From Lachnospiraceae bacterium (lineage in GTDB: Bacteria; Bacillota; Clostridia; Lachnospirales; Lachnospiraceae): a DNA stretch of 64,000 nt. Positions within the stretch are counted from its first letter, which is position 1; each line of letters begins with the position of its first letter. The position numbers and the translations under genes were made by a program. The notes under the pieces were generated by a model. That model did no database searches. It had not been told where the DNA came from and saw only the letters and a list, made by a program, of their open reading frames with translations. Of the stretch, positions 1-8,048 are shown piece by piece. The DNA lies in NCBI GenBank assembly GCA_017622875.1, contig JAGAQG010000026.1, positions 49,060-113,059 of the forward strand. Reading direction: 5' to 3'.

Positions 1-2
1 TG

Positions 3-31
3 AGGTGCTACAACAGTAGCACCTCTTTTTT
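3..31 (+). terminator. Intrinsic terminator of a gene upstream of the window
   Basis: A 9-bp perfect stem (3-11 with 16-24), loop 12-15, is followed by a six-T run on the plus strand. The stop codon of the minus-strand YigZ-family gene lies inside the left arm, so the hairpin probably ends both convergent transcripts. The plus-strand gene it serves lies outside the window. Confidence 0.75.
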
Positions 32-658
32 ATGGACCGCGAAGTCCAGAATCTCTGATTGTATAATTTCAATACGGCCATTGGTACCATCAATGAGCAG
101 TTCTGTGATATTTTTTTCCATATCTATGGGAACCAGTACCTCAAAACACACATCTGCCCCATAATCTTCGGAAAGAATGGGAATACTGTTTCCAAGAAGC
201 AAATATTGGATTTTTCCAAGGTCCGAGTAATTGGTCTGTAAAAGAAGCTGTCTTCCCTGCTGTTTTTCGAGAATTACGGAATTTGAAAGTCCTTCCTTGA
301 CTGCACCGGAGTAAGCACGTACCAGTCCGCCGGTTCCTAAAAGGGTTCCGCCAAAATATCTTGTGACGACTACGGCCATGTTATGGATATTTTCGCCCAA
401 CAGAACATCTAACATTGGTTTGCCTGCGGTGCCGCCGGGTTCTCCATCGTCGGAAAAACGCTGAATCTCATGATGGTCTCCCAAAACATAAGCAAAACAG
501 TTGTGCCTCGCATCCCAGTATTGTTTTTTGGTCTTTTCAATAAATTCCAATGCTTCTTCCTGAGAAGAGATTGGAAGGGTGGTAGCGATGAATCGGGATT
601 TTTTTTCTTCCAGTTCCCCAACGCCGCCTTCATAGAGTATTTTAATGCCCTGTGCCAT
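8..658 (-). CDS. yigZ: YigZ/IMPACT family protein
   Basis: 216 aa, the usual length of the YigZ/YvyE family. The N-terminal half (about residues 20-125) is the Impact-type domain, with the family run SRFIATTLPI near the start and the conserved RFSDDGEPGGTAGKPML block near residues 68-84. It is followed by the TRYFGGTLLGTGGLVRAY block. The C-terminal part matches the small DUF1949-type domain. It is cytosolic; the family's biochemical role is not settled, and links to translation or stress regulation (eukaryotic IMPACT) are by homology only. The ribosome binding site is weak. It is transcribed alone, divergently from the penicillin-binding protein gene, from a promoter at 701-729. Confidence 0.9.
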   Translation of the reverse strand: MAQGIKILYEGGVGELEEKKSRFIATTLPISSQEEALEFIEKTKKQYWDARHNCFAYVLGDHHEIQRFSDDGEPGGTAGKPMLDVLLGENIHNMAVVVTRYFGGTLLGTGGLVRAYSGAVKEGLSNSVILEKQQGRQLLLQTNYSDLGKIQYLLLGNSIPILSEDYGADVCFEVLVPIDMEKNITELLIDGTNGRIEIIQSEILDFAVHKKEVLLL

Positions 659-700
659 GATTCTTAAATTTTACCTTTGAATTCTTAAATTTTTTCTTAC

Positions 701-729
701 AATATACATATTTTCTCTTAAAAAAGCAA
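701..729 (-). promoter_or_regulatory. Promoter of the YigZ-family gene
   Basis: On the minus strand TTGCTT (724-729) and TATATT (701-706) are separated by 17 bases, a good sigma-A arrangement about 45 bases ahead of the start codon. The leader between it and the gene holds two near-identical AATTCTTAAATTTT copies of unknown meaning. Confidence 0.5.
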
Positions 730-736
730 GTTTCCC

Positions 737-765
737 TTTATTTAACAAAGTGGATTTGCTATAAT
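737..765 (+). promoter_or_regulatory. Promoter of the penicillin-binding protein gene
   Basis: A consensus TATAAT (760-765) preceded by TGC gives an extended -10. The -35 hexamer TTTATT is poor, as is common with extended -10 promoters. An AAAGGAGG-type ribosome binding site follows directly before the ATG at 791. Confidence 0.55.
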
Positions 766-790
766 AACTTGGATAAAGGAGGCTTTACGC

Positions 791-3424
791 ATGAATTATA
801 GCAAAAAAGAGACTTCAAAAAAACAGAAGGCCCTTCGTTCCAAAAAGAAAAAAGTTGGAAAGAAGTTAAGTGTGATTTTTTTGAAAGCTTTTCTCGTTTG
901 CATGATTGCAGTGGTAGTGATTATTGGCTGTGCAGGTGTAGGCATTATCAAAGGTGTGATTGACAACGCACCGGATATTACAAGTGAAAGTGTTATTCCA
1001 AAGGGATATAAATCGACTGTCTACGACTCAGAAGGCAATAAGATGCAGGAGCTGATCGCATCAGGTACGAACCGTACCATGATAACGCTTGATCAAGTTC
1101 CGGAGCATGTACAAAATGCATTCATCGCAATCGAAGATGAACGTTTCTATGAACATAATGGAATTGATATTCAGGGTATTTTACGTGCCGGTGTTACTTT
1201 TGTAACATCCGGATTTGACAAAAGGCAGGGTGCCAGCACCATTACCCAGCAGCTGTTAAAGAACAATGTGTTTGACTTTATGTCAGAAGAAACTCTGGCA
1301 GACAGTATTGAACGTAAGATTCAGGAACAGTATCTGGCAATCAAGCTGGAAGAGACGATGTCAAAAGAAGAAATTCTTCAGGCATACTTAAATACGATCA
1401 ACTTAGGACAAAATACTTTAGGTATTCAGGCAGCCAGCAACCGATATTTCGGAAAAGATGTGTCGGAGCTTACCATCGCAGAAGGAGCGGTCTTAGCTGG
1501 TGTTGCGAAAAATCCGGAAGGATATAATCCGATCAAAAACCCGGAAGATAATAAAACCAGAACGAAACTGGTTCTGAATAATATGCTGGAACAGGAGCTG
1601 ATTACTCAGAAAGAATATGAGGAAGCACTCCAGGAAGATGTTTACAGTCACATTAAGACTGTAAATGAAACAGTGACAGAAAGTGCAAAAGTAAATTCTT
1701 ATTTTACAGATGCGGTAGTAGAAGAAGTTCTGGAAGATTTAAAGGAATTAAAAGGCTACTCTGATACCCAGGCCTACAATATGCTCTATGGCGGCGGATT
1801 AAAGATCTACACTACTATGGATCCGGAAATTCAGGCCATTATGGATGAAGAGTTGGCAAATCCGGACAATTTCCCGAATGACTATAAAATTGGTCTGGAA
1901 TATGCTATGACTACCATTAAAGAAGACGGTACAACTACAAACTACAGTCAGGAAATGATGCAGGCATATTTTAAGGAAAAAAATGGAACAAAGACTTATG
2001 ACCTGATCTTCGCTGATGAAGAAGCAGCTCAGGCGGCCATTGATGAATATGAGGCAACCGTCATTGAAGAAGGCGATACAGTATACCGCAATGTAAAAAT
2101 GACTGTTCAGCCACAGGTTTCCATGGTGGTGATGGATCAGGCGACTGGAGAGGTAAAAGGTATCCTTGGCGGACGCGGTGAAAAAACTGCGAGTCTGACT
2201 TTGAACCGTGCGACTTCCGCAGTTAGACAGCCGGGTTCCACATTTAAAATTGTAGCGGCTTATGCACCGGCATTGGATGCGGCAGGAATGTCTCTTGCGA
2301 CTACCCAGTATGACGGGCCATATATGTACGAAGGCGGTACAGAAATCAAACAGGTAAGAAACTGGAATGGGGAAGCTTACGAAGGCTGGACTACCTTACG
2401 AAGAGGTATCGAACAGTCCATGAACATCGTAGCTGCAAAGACCTATACACAGAATGGTTCCGCATTAGGACTCAGTTATCTTGATAAATTTGGATTTACA
2501 ACGATTCAGAAACAGGCTGATACAAATGGAAATAACGACTATGGCCCTGCAGTAGCACTGGGAGGCTTGACCAATGGTGTTACGAACCTTGAGCTGACTG
2601 CAGCTTATGCAGCCATTGCAAATGCAGGCTACTATCAGGAGCCAATCTTCTATACAAAGATTGAAGACTCTGAAGGGAACTTAATCATTGATAAGACTTC
2701 TGACAGAGAAGAACATCAGGCAGTATCAGAAGAAACAGCATGGCTTTTAACATCAGCCATGAAGGATGTAGTAAATCAGGGTACTGGTGGTGCATTGAAA
2801 TTAAATGGCATGACAACTGCCGGTAAAACAGGTACCACTTCTGATTACAGGGACTTATGGTTCGTAGGTTATACTCCATATTATACTGCAGGGGTTTGGG
2901 CCGGATATGATATTCCAACTACAAAGCTTGCAAAATCAGAACGAAATTATCATAAGAGCCTCTGGAAGAAGGTCATGACCAGAATTCACGAGGAACTGGA
3001 AAATAAGGATTTTGAAAAACCGGAAGATATCATTCAAGTTGCAGTTTGTTCGGAATCCGGAAAACTCCCGGTTGCCGGGCTGTGCGACTGCGATCAGAGA
3101 GGAAGCTGTGTGGTAACAGAATACTTTGCAAAGGGAACGGAGCCAACAGAAAGCTGTGATGTTCATATTATGGCAAAGGTCTGCCCGGTAACAGGACAGC
3201 TGGCAACGGATGCATGCTATTGGCCACAGGAACAGGTTCGAGTAATCTTGCCTGTCCTTCAGGAAGGTGCACCAGATAATCCGACTTTGGATACGGCATA
3301 TGGCGTGTCTATGCAGCCAGAGTATACCTGCAGTACATGTACAGGCGGAGCTCAGGTACAGAGTATTACGGTAACAGAAAATTACGACAGATTACAAAGC
3401 ATTACTTCTGCGCGAAAACAGTAA
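791..3424 (+). CDS. Class A penicillin-binding protein (PBP1A family)
   Basis: 877 aa bifunctional peptidoglycan synthase. A Lys-rich cytosolic tail (1-26) and one membrane anchor (about 27-53) are followed by a GT51 glycosyltransferase domain with EDERFYEHNG at 115-124 and QGASTITQQ at 146-154. The transpeptidase domain has STFK at 483-486 (nucleophile Ser483), SMN at 543-545 and KTG at 679-681, so all catalytic motifs are intact. The roughly 130-residue C-terminal tail is extracytoplasmic and carries about ten cysteines, including a CPVTG block, a pattern seen in clostridial class A PBPs. It is monocistronic, ending in a strong terminator. Polymerisation and cross-linking of cell-wall glycan are inferred from family knowledge. 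Confidence 0.95.
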   Translation: MNYSKKETSKKQKALRSKKKKVGKKLSVIFLKAFLVCMIAVVVIIGCAGVGIIKGVIDNAPDITSESVIPKGYKSTVYDSEGNKMQELIASGTNRTMITLDQVPEHVQNAFIAIEDERFYEHNGIDIQGILRAGVTFVTSGFDKRQGASTITQQLLKNNVFDFMSEETLADSIERKIQEQYLAIKLEETMSKEEILQAYLNTINLGQNTLGIQAASNRYFGKDVSELTIAEGAVLAGVAKNPEGYNPIKNPEDNKTRTKLVLNNMLEQELITQKEYEEALQEDVYSHIKTVNETVTESAKVNSYFTDAVVEEVLEDLKELKGYSDTQAYNMLYGGGLKIYTTMDPEIQAIMDEELANPDNFPNDYKIGLEYAMTTIKEDGTTTNYSQEMMQAYFKEKNGTKTYDLIFADEEAAQAAIDEYEATVIEEGDTVYRNVKMTVQPQVSMVVMDQATGEVKGILGGRGEKTASLTLNRATSAVRQPGSTFKIVAAYAPALDAAGMSLATTQYDGPYMYEGGTEIKQVRNWNGEAYEGWTTLRRGIEQSMNIVAAKTYTQNGSALGLSYLDKFGFTTIQKQADTNGNNDYGPAVALGGLTNGVTNLELTAAYAAIANAGYYQEPIFYTKIEDSEGNLIIDKTSDREEHQAVSEETAWLLTSAMKDVVNQGTGGALKLNGMTTAGKTGTTSDYRDLWFVGYTPYYTAGVWAGYDIPTTKLAKSERNYHKSLWKKVMTRIHEELENKDFEKPEDIIQVAVCSESGKLPVAGLCDCDQRGSCVVTEYFAKGTEPTESCDVHIMAKVCPVTGQLATDACYWPQEQVRVILPVLQEGAPDNPTLDTAYGVSMQPEYTCSTCTGGAQVQSITVTENYDRLQSITSARKQ

Positions 3425-3434
3425 GTAAAGATTA

Positions 3435-3509
3435 TATAGCAGTTCGAGCAAAGAATGTCTCGAGGCTTCGCTTGACCTCGCCTTGTCTTTGCGGGACTGC
3501 TATATTTTT
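3435..3509 (+). terminator. Long hairpin terminator after the PBP gene
   Basis: TATAGCAGT (3435-3443) pairs with ACTGCTATA (3496-3504); the interior arms pair further with mismatches, giving a stem of about 30 bp, followed by five Ts. The next gene's ribosome binding site lies 25 bases on. Confidence 0.8.
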
Positions 3510-3538
3510 CATTAATTGTAGGAAAGGAAGAGCGGCTT

Positions 3539-3988
3539 ATGGAAATCGAAAAGAAATATCTTTTAAAGAAATTGCCGGAACTGAAAGCATACCAGTTTCA
3601 TAAAATTGAACAAGCGTATCTGTGCACGGATCCTGTGGTGAGAGTCAGACGTGAAGATGAAAATTATTACATGACTTACAAAGGAAAAGGGATGCTTTCG
3701 AGAGAAGAATATAATCTTCCGTTAAATGAAAAAGCTTATGAACACTTAAAAGAGAAGGCAGACGGTAATGTAATCAGTAAGACAAGATACTTGATTCCGC
3801 TGGAAACAGGGGGACTGGTGGCAGAGGTGGATGTTTTTGAAGCTCCATTTGATCCGCTTGTTATGGCAGAGGTGGAATTTGAATCTGAAGAGCAGGCAAA
3901 TGCCTTTGAAGCTCCGGAATGGTTTGGTGAAGAAGTGACTTTCGATGGCAGATATCATAACAGTTACATGAGCAAGATGAAATTTTAA
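3539..3988 (+). CDS. CYTH domain protein
   Basis: 149 aa. It opens with the diagnostic ExExK signature (EIEKK, residues 2-6). Alternating charged strands follow (RVRREDENYYMTYKGKG, then AEVDVFEAPFDPLVMAEVEF), as expected for the acidic/basic eight-stranded tunnel of CYTH enzymes. Members hydrolyse triphosphates (thiamine triphosphate, tripolyphosphate) or, in one branch, make cAMP; the substrate here cannot be told. It is short for the family, so it is a CYTH core without a CHAD domain. It is followed after 27 bases by the DJ-1 family gene and probably cotranscribed with it. The ATG at 3539 has a GGAAAGGAAGAG site ahead. Confidence 0.85.
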   Translation: MEIEKKYLLKKLPELKAYQFHKIEQAYLCTDPVVRVRREDENYYMTYKGKGMLSREEYNLPLNEKAYEHLKEKADGNVISKTRYLIPLETGGLVAEVDVFEAPFDPLVMAEVEFESEEQANAFEAPEWFGEEVTFDGRYHNSYMSKMKF

Positions 3989-4015
3989 AAGAAGCATGAA
4001 ATAAAGGAGAAGCGT

Positions 4016-4570
4016 ATGAGCAGAGTATATGTATTTTTAGCAGACGGATTTGAAGAGATTGAAGGATTGACAGTGGTAGATCTTCTTCGCAGAGCGAAAG
4101 TGGAAACAGAAATGATTTCTATTATGGACACAAAACAGGTAAAAGGCTCTCATGGAATTGAAGTGAGCGCAGACAGCATGTTTGCAGACCAGACTTACGA
4201 AGACGCGGAACTTCTGGTGCTTCCGGGTGGAATGCCGGGAACATTAAACCTTGGGAATCACGAAGGATTGTGCACGCTTTTAAAGAAACATTACGAAGAA
4301 GGAAAAAAGATTGCAGCAATCTGTGCAGCCCCAAGTGTATTTGGACAGCTTGGTTTTTTAAATGGAAGAGTAGCAACCTGTTATCCTGGCTTTGAAAGCA
4401 AATTGGAGGGAGCAATTGTATGTGCTGCGAAAGTTGCAGTAGATGAAAATGTGATAACAGCCAAAGGAATGGGTGCAGCGATTGACTTTTCTTTAAAACT
4501 TATTGAGCAGCTGGTGGATAAAGAAACAGCAGAAGAAATCAGTGAAGGAATTATCTATAGCCAGTTCTAG
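4016..4570 (+). CDS. DJ-1/PfpI family protein
   Basis: 184 aa, the normal size for the YajL/DJ-1 branch. The nucleophile elbow AAICAAPSVFG near residue 102 contains the conserved Cys. Glu near residue 15 (FLADGFEEIE) and the GGMPG motif near residue 71 are also conserved. Family members act as redox-sensing chaperones or glyoxalase/deglycase-like enzymes; which applies here is unknown. It lies 27 bases after the CYTH gene with a clear AAAGGAGAAG site. Confidence 0.88.
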   Translation: MSRVYVFLADGFEEIEGLTVVDLLRRAKVETEMISIMDTKQVKGSHGIEVSADSMFADQTYEDAELLVLPGGMPGTLNLGNHEGLCTLLKKHYEEGKKIAAICAAPSVFGQLGFLNGRVATCYPGFESKLEGAIVCAAKVAVDENVITAKGMGAAIDFSLKLIEQLVDKETAEEISEGIIYSQF

Positions 4571-4643
4571 GATTTTAGCGAACAGCAGTCAGCAAAAATG
4601 TGAAAAAGGCCTATATTTTCAAGAAATATGGGATAAAAAGTAC

Positions 4644-4672
4644 TGGAAATTTCAATTATCATGTGCTATACT
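4644..4672 (+). promoter_or_regulatory. Promoter of the trigger factor gene
   Basis: TGGAAA (4644-4649), a 17-base spacer and TATACT (4667-4672) preceded by TGC (extended -10). The predicted start near 4679 leaves a leader of about 95 bases before tig. Confidence 0.5.
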
Positions 4673-4772
4673 CTTTGAATGACTGTAATCATGCAGATAG
4701 TATGATATCTTGTTGGACATTTAGGGTTCAATAAGCGAAAATAATTAACAGCATATGTTAAGGAGGAAAAAC

Positions 4773-6059
4773 ATGAGCGTAAAAGTTGAAACACTTGAGA
4801 AGAACATGGCGAAGCTTGTTATTGAAGTGTCAGCAGAAGAATTTGAAAAAGCACTTCAGGCAGCTTATAACAAACAGAAATCTAAAATCAGCATCCCGGG
4901 ATTCCGTAAAGGTAAAGTACCACGTCAGATGGTAGAAAAAATGTACGGACCAGGATTCTTCTATGAAGATGCAGCAAACCTGTTAATTCCAACAGAATAC
5001 GAAAAAGCAGCAGCAGAATGCGGCGTGGAAATCGTTTCCAGACCAGTGATCGATATTGAACAGATCGAAAAAGGCAAAGCATTCATCTTTACAGCAGAAG
5101 TTGCTGTAAAACCAGAAGTAACATTAGGTGCATACAAAGACATCGAAGTTGCAAAAGCTGACGTAGAAGTATCTGAAGAAGAAGTAAATGCAGAAGTAGA
5201 CAAAGAAAGAGAAAAAAATGCAAGACAGATCAGCGTAGAAGACAGAACAGTTGAAAACGGTGACATGATCATGCTCGACTTCGAAGGCTTTGTAAACGGT
5301 GTTGCATTCGATGGCGGAAAAGGTGAAAACTATCCATTAACAATCGGTTCCGGATCTTTCATTCCAGGATTTGAAGAACAGTTAGTTGGCGCTGAAATTG
5401 GAAAAGAATTAGACGTAAACGTTACATTCCCAGAAGAATATCAGGCACCAGAACTTGCTGGCAAAGAAGCTACATTCAAATGTAAAGTAAACGAAATCAA
5501 AGTAAAAGAACTCCCAGAAGCAGATGATGATTTTGCACAGGATGTTTCCAAATTTGATACATTAGCTGAATACAAAGAAGATTTAAAGGCTAAATTAGCA
5601 GAAAGCAAAGCAGCAGCAGCTAAGAGAGCAAAAGAAGACGCAGTCATCGAAAAAATCATCGAAAACGCTGAAATGGAAATTCCAGAAGCTATGATCGATA
5701 CACAGGCTCGTCAGTTAGTAGATGAATTCGCTCAGAGAATTCAGGCTCAGGGTCTTTCTTTTGAACAGTACTTACAGTTCACAGGTATGACACTTGATAC
5801 AGCTTTAGAACAGATGAAACCAAACGCTGTAAAACGTATCCAGAGCAGACTTGTACTTGAAGCTGTTGTAAAAGCAGAAAACATCGAAGTATCTGAAGAA
5901 GATGTAAAAGCAGAAATCGCTAAGATGGCAGAAAGCTATAAGATGGATGCAGACAAACTTGCAGAAATCATGAGCGATGATGAAAAAGAACAGATCAAGA
6001 TGGATATGGCAATTGAAAAAGCAGTAGAACTCGTTACTGAAGCTGCAAAAGAAGTATAG
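4773..6059 (+). CDS. tig: Trigger factor
   Basis: 428 aa ribosome-associated chaperone and peptidyl-prolyl isomerase. The N-terminal ribosome-binding domain has the GFRKGKVPR signature near residues 42-50. A PPIase (FKBP-like) domain covers about 150-240 (MIMLDFEGFVNG, FIPGFEEQLVGAEIG), and a Glu/Lys-rich helical C-terminal chaperone domain follows. The ATG at 4773 is chosen because AGGAGG at 4761-4766 sits six bases before it; the upstream in-frame ATG at 4755 lies before that site and would add six residues. Codon use is strongly biased to AAA, GAA and ACA, as in highly expressed genes. It is first in the classical Firmicutes order with clpP, clpX and lon. Confidence 0.97.
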   Translation: MSVKVETLEKNMAKLVIEVSAEEFEKALQAAYNKQKSKISIPGFRKGKVPRQMVEKMYGPGFFYEDAANLLIPTEYEKAAAECGVEIVSRPVIDIEQIEKGKAFIFTAEVAVKPEVTLGAYKDIEVAKADVEVSEEEVNAEVDKEREKNARQISVEDRTVENGDMIMLDFEGFVNGVAFDGGKGENYPLTIGSGSFIPGFEEQLVGAEIGKELDVNVTFPEEYQAPELAGKEATFKCKVNEIKVKELPEADDDFAQDVSKFDTLAEYKEDLKAKLAESKAAAAKRAKEDAVIEKIIENAEMEIPEAMIDTQARQLVDEFAQRIQAQGLSFEQYLQFTGMTLDTALEQMKPNAVKRIQSRLVLEAVVKAENIEVSEEDVKAEIAKMAESYKMDADKLAEIMSDDEKEQIKMDMAIEKAVELVTEAAKEV

Positions 6060-6075
6060 TAAGCATTAAGAGGGC

Positions 6076-6107
6076 GGGGCACAGCGTAACCCGCTGTGCC
6101 CCTTTTT
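6076..6107 (+). terminator. Terminator between tig and clpP
   Basis: An 11-bp perfect GC-rich stem (6076-6086 with 6092-6102), five-base loop, then five Ts. The GTG that would extend clpP to 6096 lies inside this stem, which argues against that longer start. Confidence 0.9.
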
Positions 6108-6164
6108 GCGTTTATGGCGCACTACATGAAATACTGTGAAAAATATCTAATAGGAGGAGTTTTC

Positions 6165-6746
6165 ATGAGTTTAGTACCTTATGTCATTGAACAGACCAGC
6201 CGTGGTGAACGTTCTTACGACATTTATTCCCGTTTATTAAAAGAGAGAATTATTTTCCTTGATGGAGAAGTAAATGATGCATCTGCAAGTGTTATCGTTG
6301 CACAGCTTTTATTCTTAGAAGCTGAAGATCCAAACAAGGATATTCATTTATATATTAACAGCCCGGGCGGTTCCGTAACTGCAGGTATGGCAATCTACGA
6401 TACTATGAACTACATCAAATGTGATGTTTCTACCATCTGTATCGGTATGGCAGCGAGCATGGGTGCATTCCTTTTATCCAGCGGAGCAAAAGGAAAACGT
6501 TATGCGCTTCCAAATGCAGAAGTCATGATTCACCAGCCATCCGGCGGAGCACAGGGTCAGGCAACTGAAATCAAGATTGTAGCAGAACACATTCTGCGTA
6601 CAAGAAGTAAATTAAACAATATCCTGGCTGCAAACACAAACCAGCCATTAGAAGTGATTGAACGCGACACAGAAAGAGACAACTACATGAGCGCTGACGA
6701 AGCGGCAGCTTATGGTCTGATCGATACCGTTATCTCCAATCACTAA
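6165..6746 (+). CDS. clpP: ATP-dependent Clp protease proteolytic subunit
   Basis: 193 aa, the standard ClpP size. Catalytic Ser is in [11 protein letters not shown], His in [11 protein letters not shown], and the Asp follows in the C-terminal third. It is a tetradecameric serine protease that degrades unfolded and tagged proteins fed by ClpX. The ATG at 6165 is used because TAGGAGGAG lies just before it; starts further upstream fall in the tig terminator or lack a site. clpX follows 14 bases downstream, so the two are cotranscribed. Confidence 0.97.
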   Translation: MSLVPYVIEQTSRGERSYDIYSRLLKERIIFLDGEVNDASASVIVAQLLFLEAEDPNKDIHLYINSPGGSVTAGMAIYDTMNYIKCDVSTICIGMAASMGAFLLSSGAKGKRYALPNAEVMIHQPSGGAQGQATEIKIVAEHILRTRSKLNNILAANTNQPLEVIERDTERDNYMSADEAAAYGLIDTVISNH

Positions 6747-6760
6747 GCTCGGAGGAATGA

Positions 6761-7993
6761 ATGGCTAGATATAGAGAAGATTTAAGATGTTCCTTCTGCG
6801 GAAAATCCCAGGACGAAGTGCGTAAACTGATCGCAGGTCCTGATGGTGTATATATCTGCAATGAATGTGTGGATATCTGCATGGGAATCATCGAAGAAGA
6901 ATATGATTTTGATGCTGCGGAAATGGATCCGGGTGAAATCAATCTTCTGAAACCGGTTGAAATCAAAAAATTCTTAGATGACTATGTCATTGGACAGGAC
7001 GCTGCAAAAAAAGTTTTAGCAGTTTCTGTTTATAACCACTATAAAAGAGTTCTTGCAATGAAGCATCAGGAAAGTGATGTGGAGCTGCAGAAGAGTAATA
7101 TTTTAATGCTGGGACCTACAGGTTCCGGTAAAACATTGCTTGCTCAGACGCTGGCAAGAATGTTAAATGTACCGTTTGCCATTGCAGATGCGACTACACT
7201 CACAGAAGCAGGCTATGTAGGTGAAGACGTAGAAAACATCTTACTGAAGCTGATTCAGGCAGCGGACGGAGATGTGGCAAGAGCAGAATACGGTATCATA
7301 TATATCGATGAGATTGATAAGATTACGAGAAAATCTGAAAATCCGTCGATCACAAGAGACGTATCCGGAGAAGGTGTACAGCAGGCACTATTAAAGATCA
7401 TCGAAGGAACGGAAGCACATGTACCGCCACAGGGAGGAAGAAAGCATCCGCATCAGGAGCTGATTCCAATCAATACCACAAACATCCTGTTTATCTGCGG
7501 CGGAGCCTTTGAAGGTCTGGATAAGATCATCGAACACCGTATGGATAAAAAATCCATTGGATTTAATTCACAGATTACAACATTGAGTGAGAAAAATCAG
7601 GGCACGATTTTAAGAGAAGCATTGCCGGAGGATTTCATTAAATTCGGTATGATTCCGGAATTCGTTGGCCGAGTTCCTGTAACAGTTGCATTGGATGCGC
7701 TGACAAAGGAAGATATGGTTCACATTTTGACAGAACCGAAGAACTCTATTGTAAAACAGTATAAAAAATTATTTGAGCTGGATGGCGTACAGTTATCCTT
7801 CGGGGGAGATGCACTGGAAGCGATTGCAGAAAAGACAATCACCAGAAAGACCGGTGCCAGAGGTTTGCGTGCGATCATGGAAACGATGATGATGGATACC
7901 ATGTATATGATCCCATCGGATGAGACCATTAAGCATTGTAAAATTACAAAAGAGGTTGTCGAAGGTACAGGACAGCCAATCATAGAACGATAG
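6761..7993 (+). CDS. clpX: ATP-dependent Clp protease ATP-binding subunit ClpX
   Basis: 410 aa AAA+ unfoldase. The N-terminal zinc-binding domain has C10, C13, C33 and C36. Walker A GPTGSGKT is at 118-125 and Walker [11 protein letters not shown] near 182-191. The sensor and arginine-finger region includes EFVGRVPV, and [11 protein letters not shown] lies in the C-terminal small domain. It recognises and unfolds substrates for ClpP, encoded directly upstream. Start is supported by CGGAGGAATGA before the ATG. Confidence 0.98.
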   Translation: MARYREDLRCSFCGKSQDEVRKLIAGPDGVYICNECVDICMGIIEEEYDFDAAEMDPGEINLLKPVEIKKFLDDYVIGQDAAKKVLAVSVYNHYKRVLAMKHQESDVELQKSNILMLGPTGSGKTLLAQTLARMLNVPFAIADATTLTEAGYVGEDVENILLKLIQAADGDVARAEYGIIYIDEIDKITRKSENPSITRDVSGEGVQQALLKIIEGTEAHVPPQGGRKHPHQELIPINTTNILFICGGAFEGLDKIIEHRMDKKSIGFNSQITTLSEKNQGTILREALPEDFIKFGMIPEFVGRVPVTVALDALTKEDMVHILTEPKNSIVKQYKKLFELDGVQLSFGGDALEAIAEKTITRKTGARGLRAIMETMMMDTMYMIPSDETIKHCKITKEVVEGTGQPIIER

Positions 7994-8048
7994 AGAGAGG
8001 GGCTGCTGATATTTCAGGGGCCCTTCCCGACTTTAAGGAGAAAATAAC

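Noticed and set aside
3337-3603. 88-codon frame between the PBP and CYTH genes
   Set aside because: It crosses the terminator hairpin and overlaps both real genes in another frame.
4595-4640. Imperfect hairpin after the DJ-1 gene
   Set aside because: AT-rich arms pair with mismatches and lack a T-run.
6096-6164. Longer clpP start at a GTG
   Set aside because: The GTG lies in the tig terminator stem and has no ribosome binding site; the ATG at 6165 has an excellent one.
7993-8048. G-rich hairpin between clpX and lon
   Set aside because: Pairing is weak and no T-run follows; not listed as a terminator.
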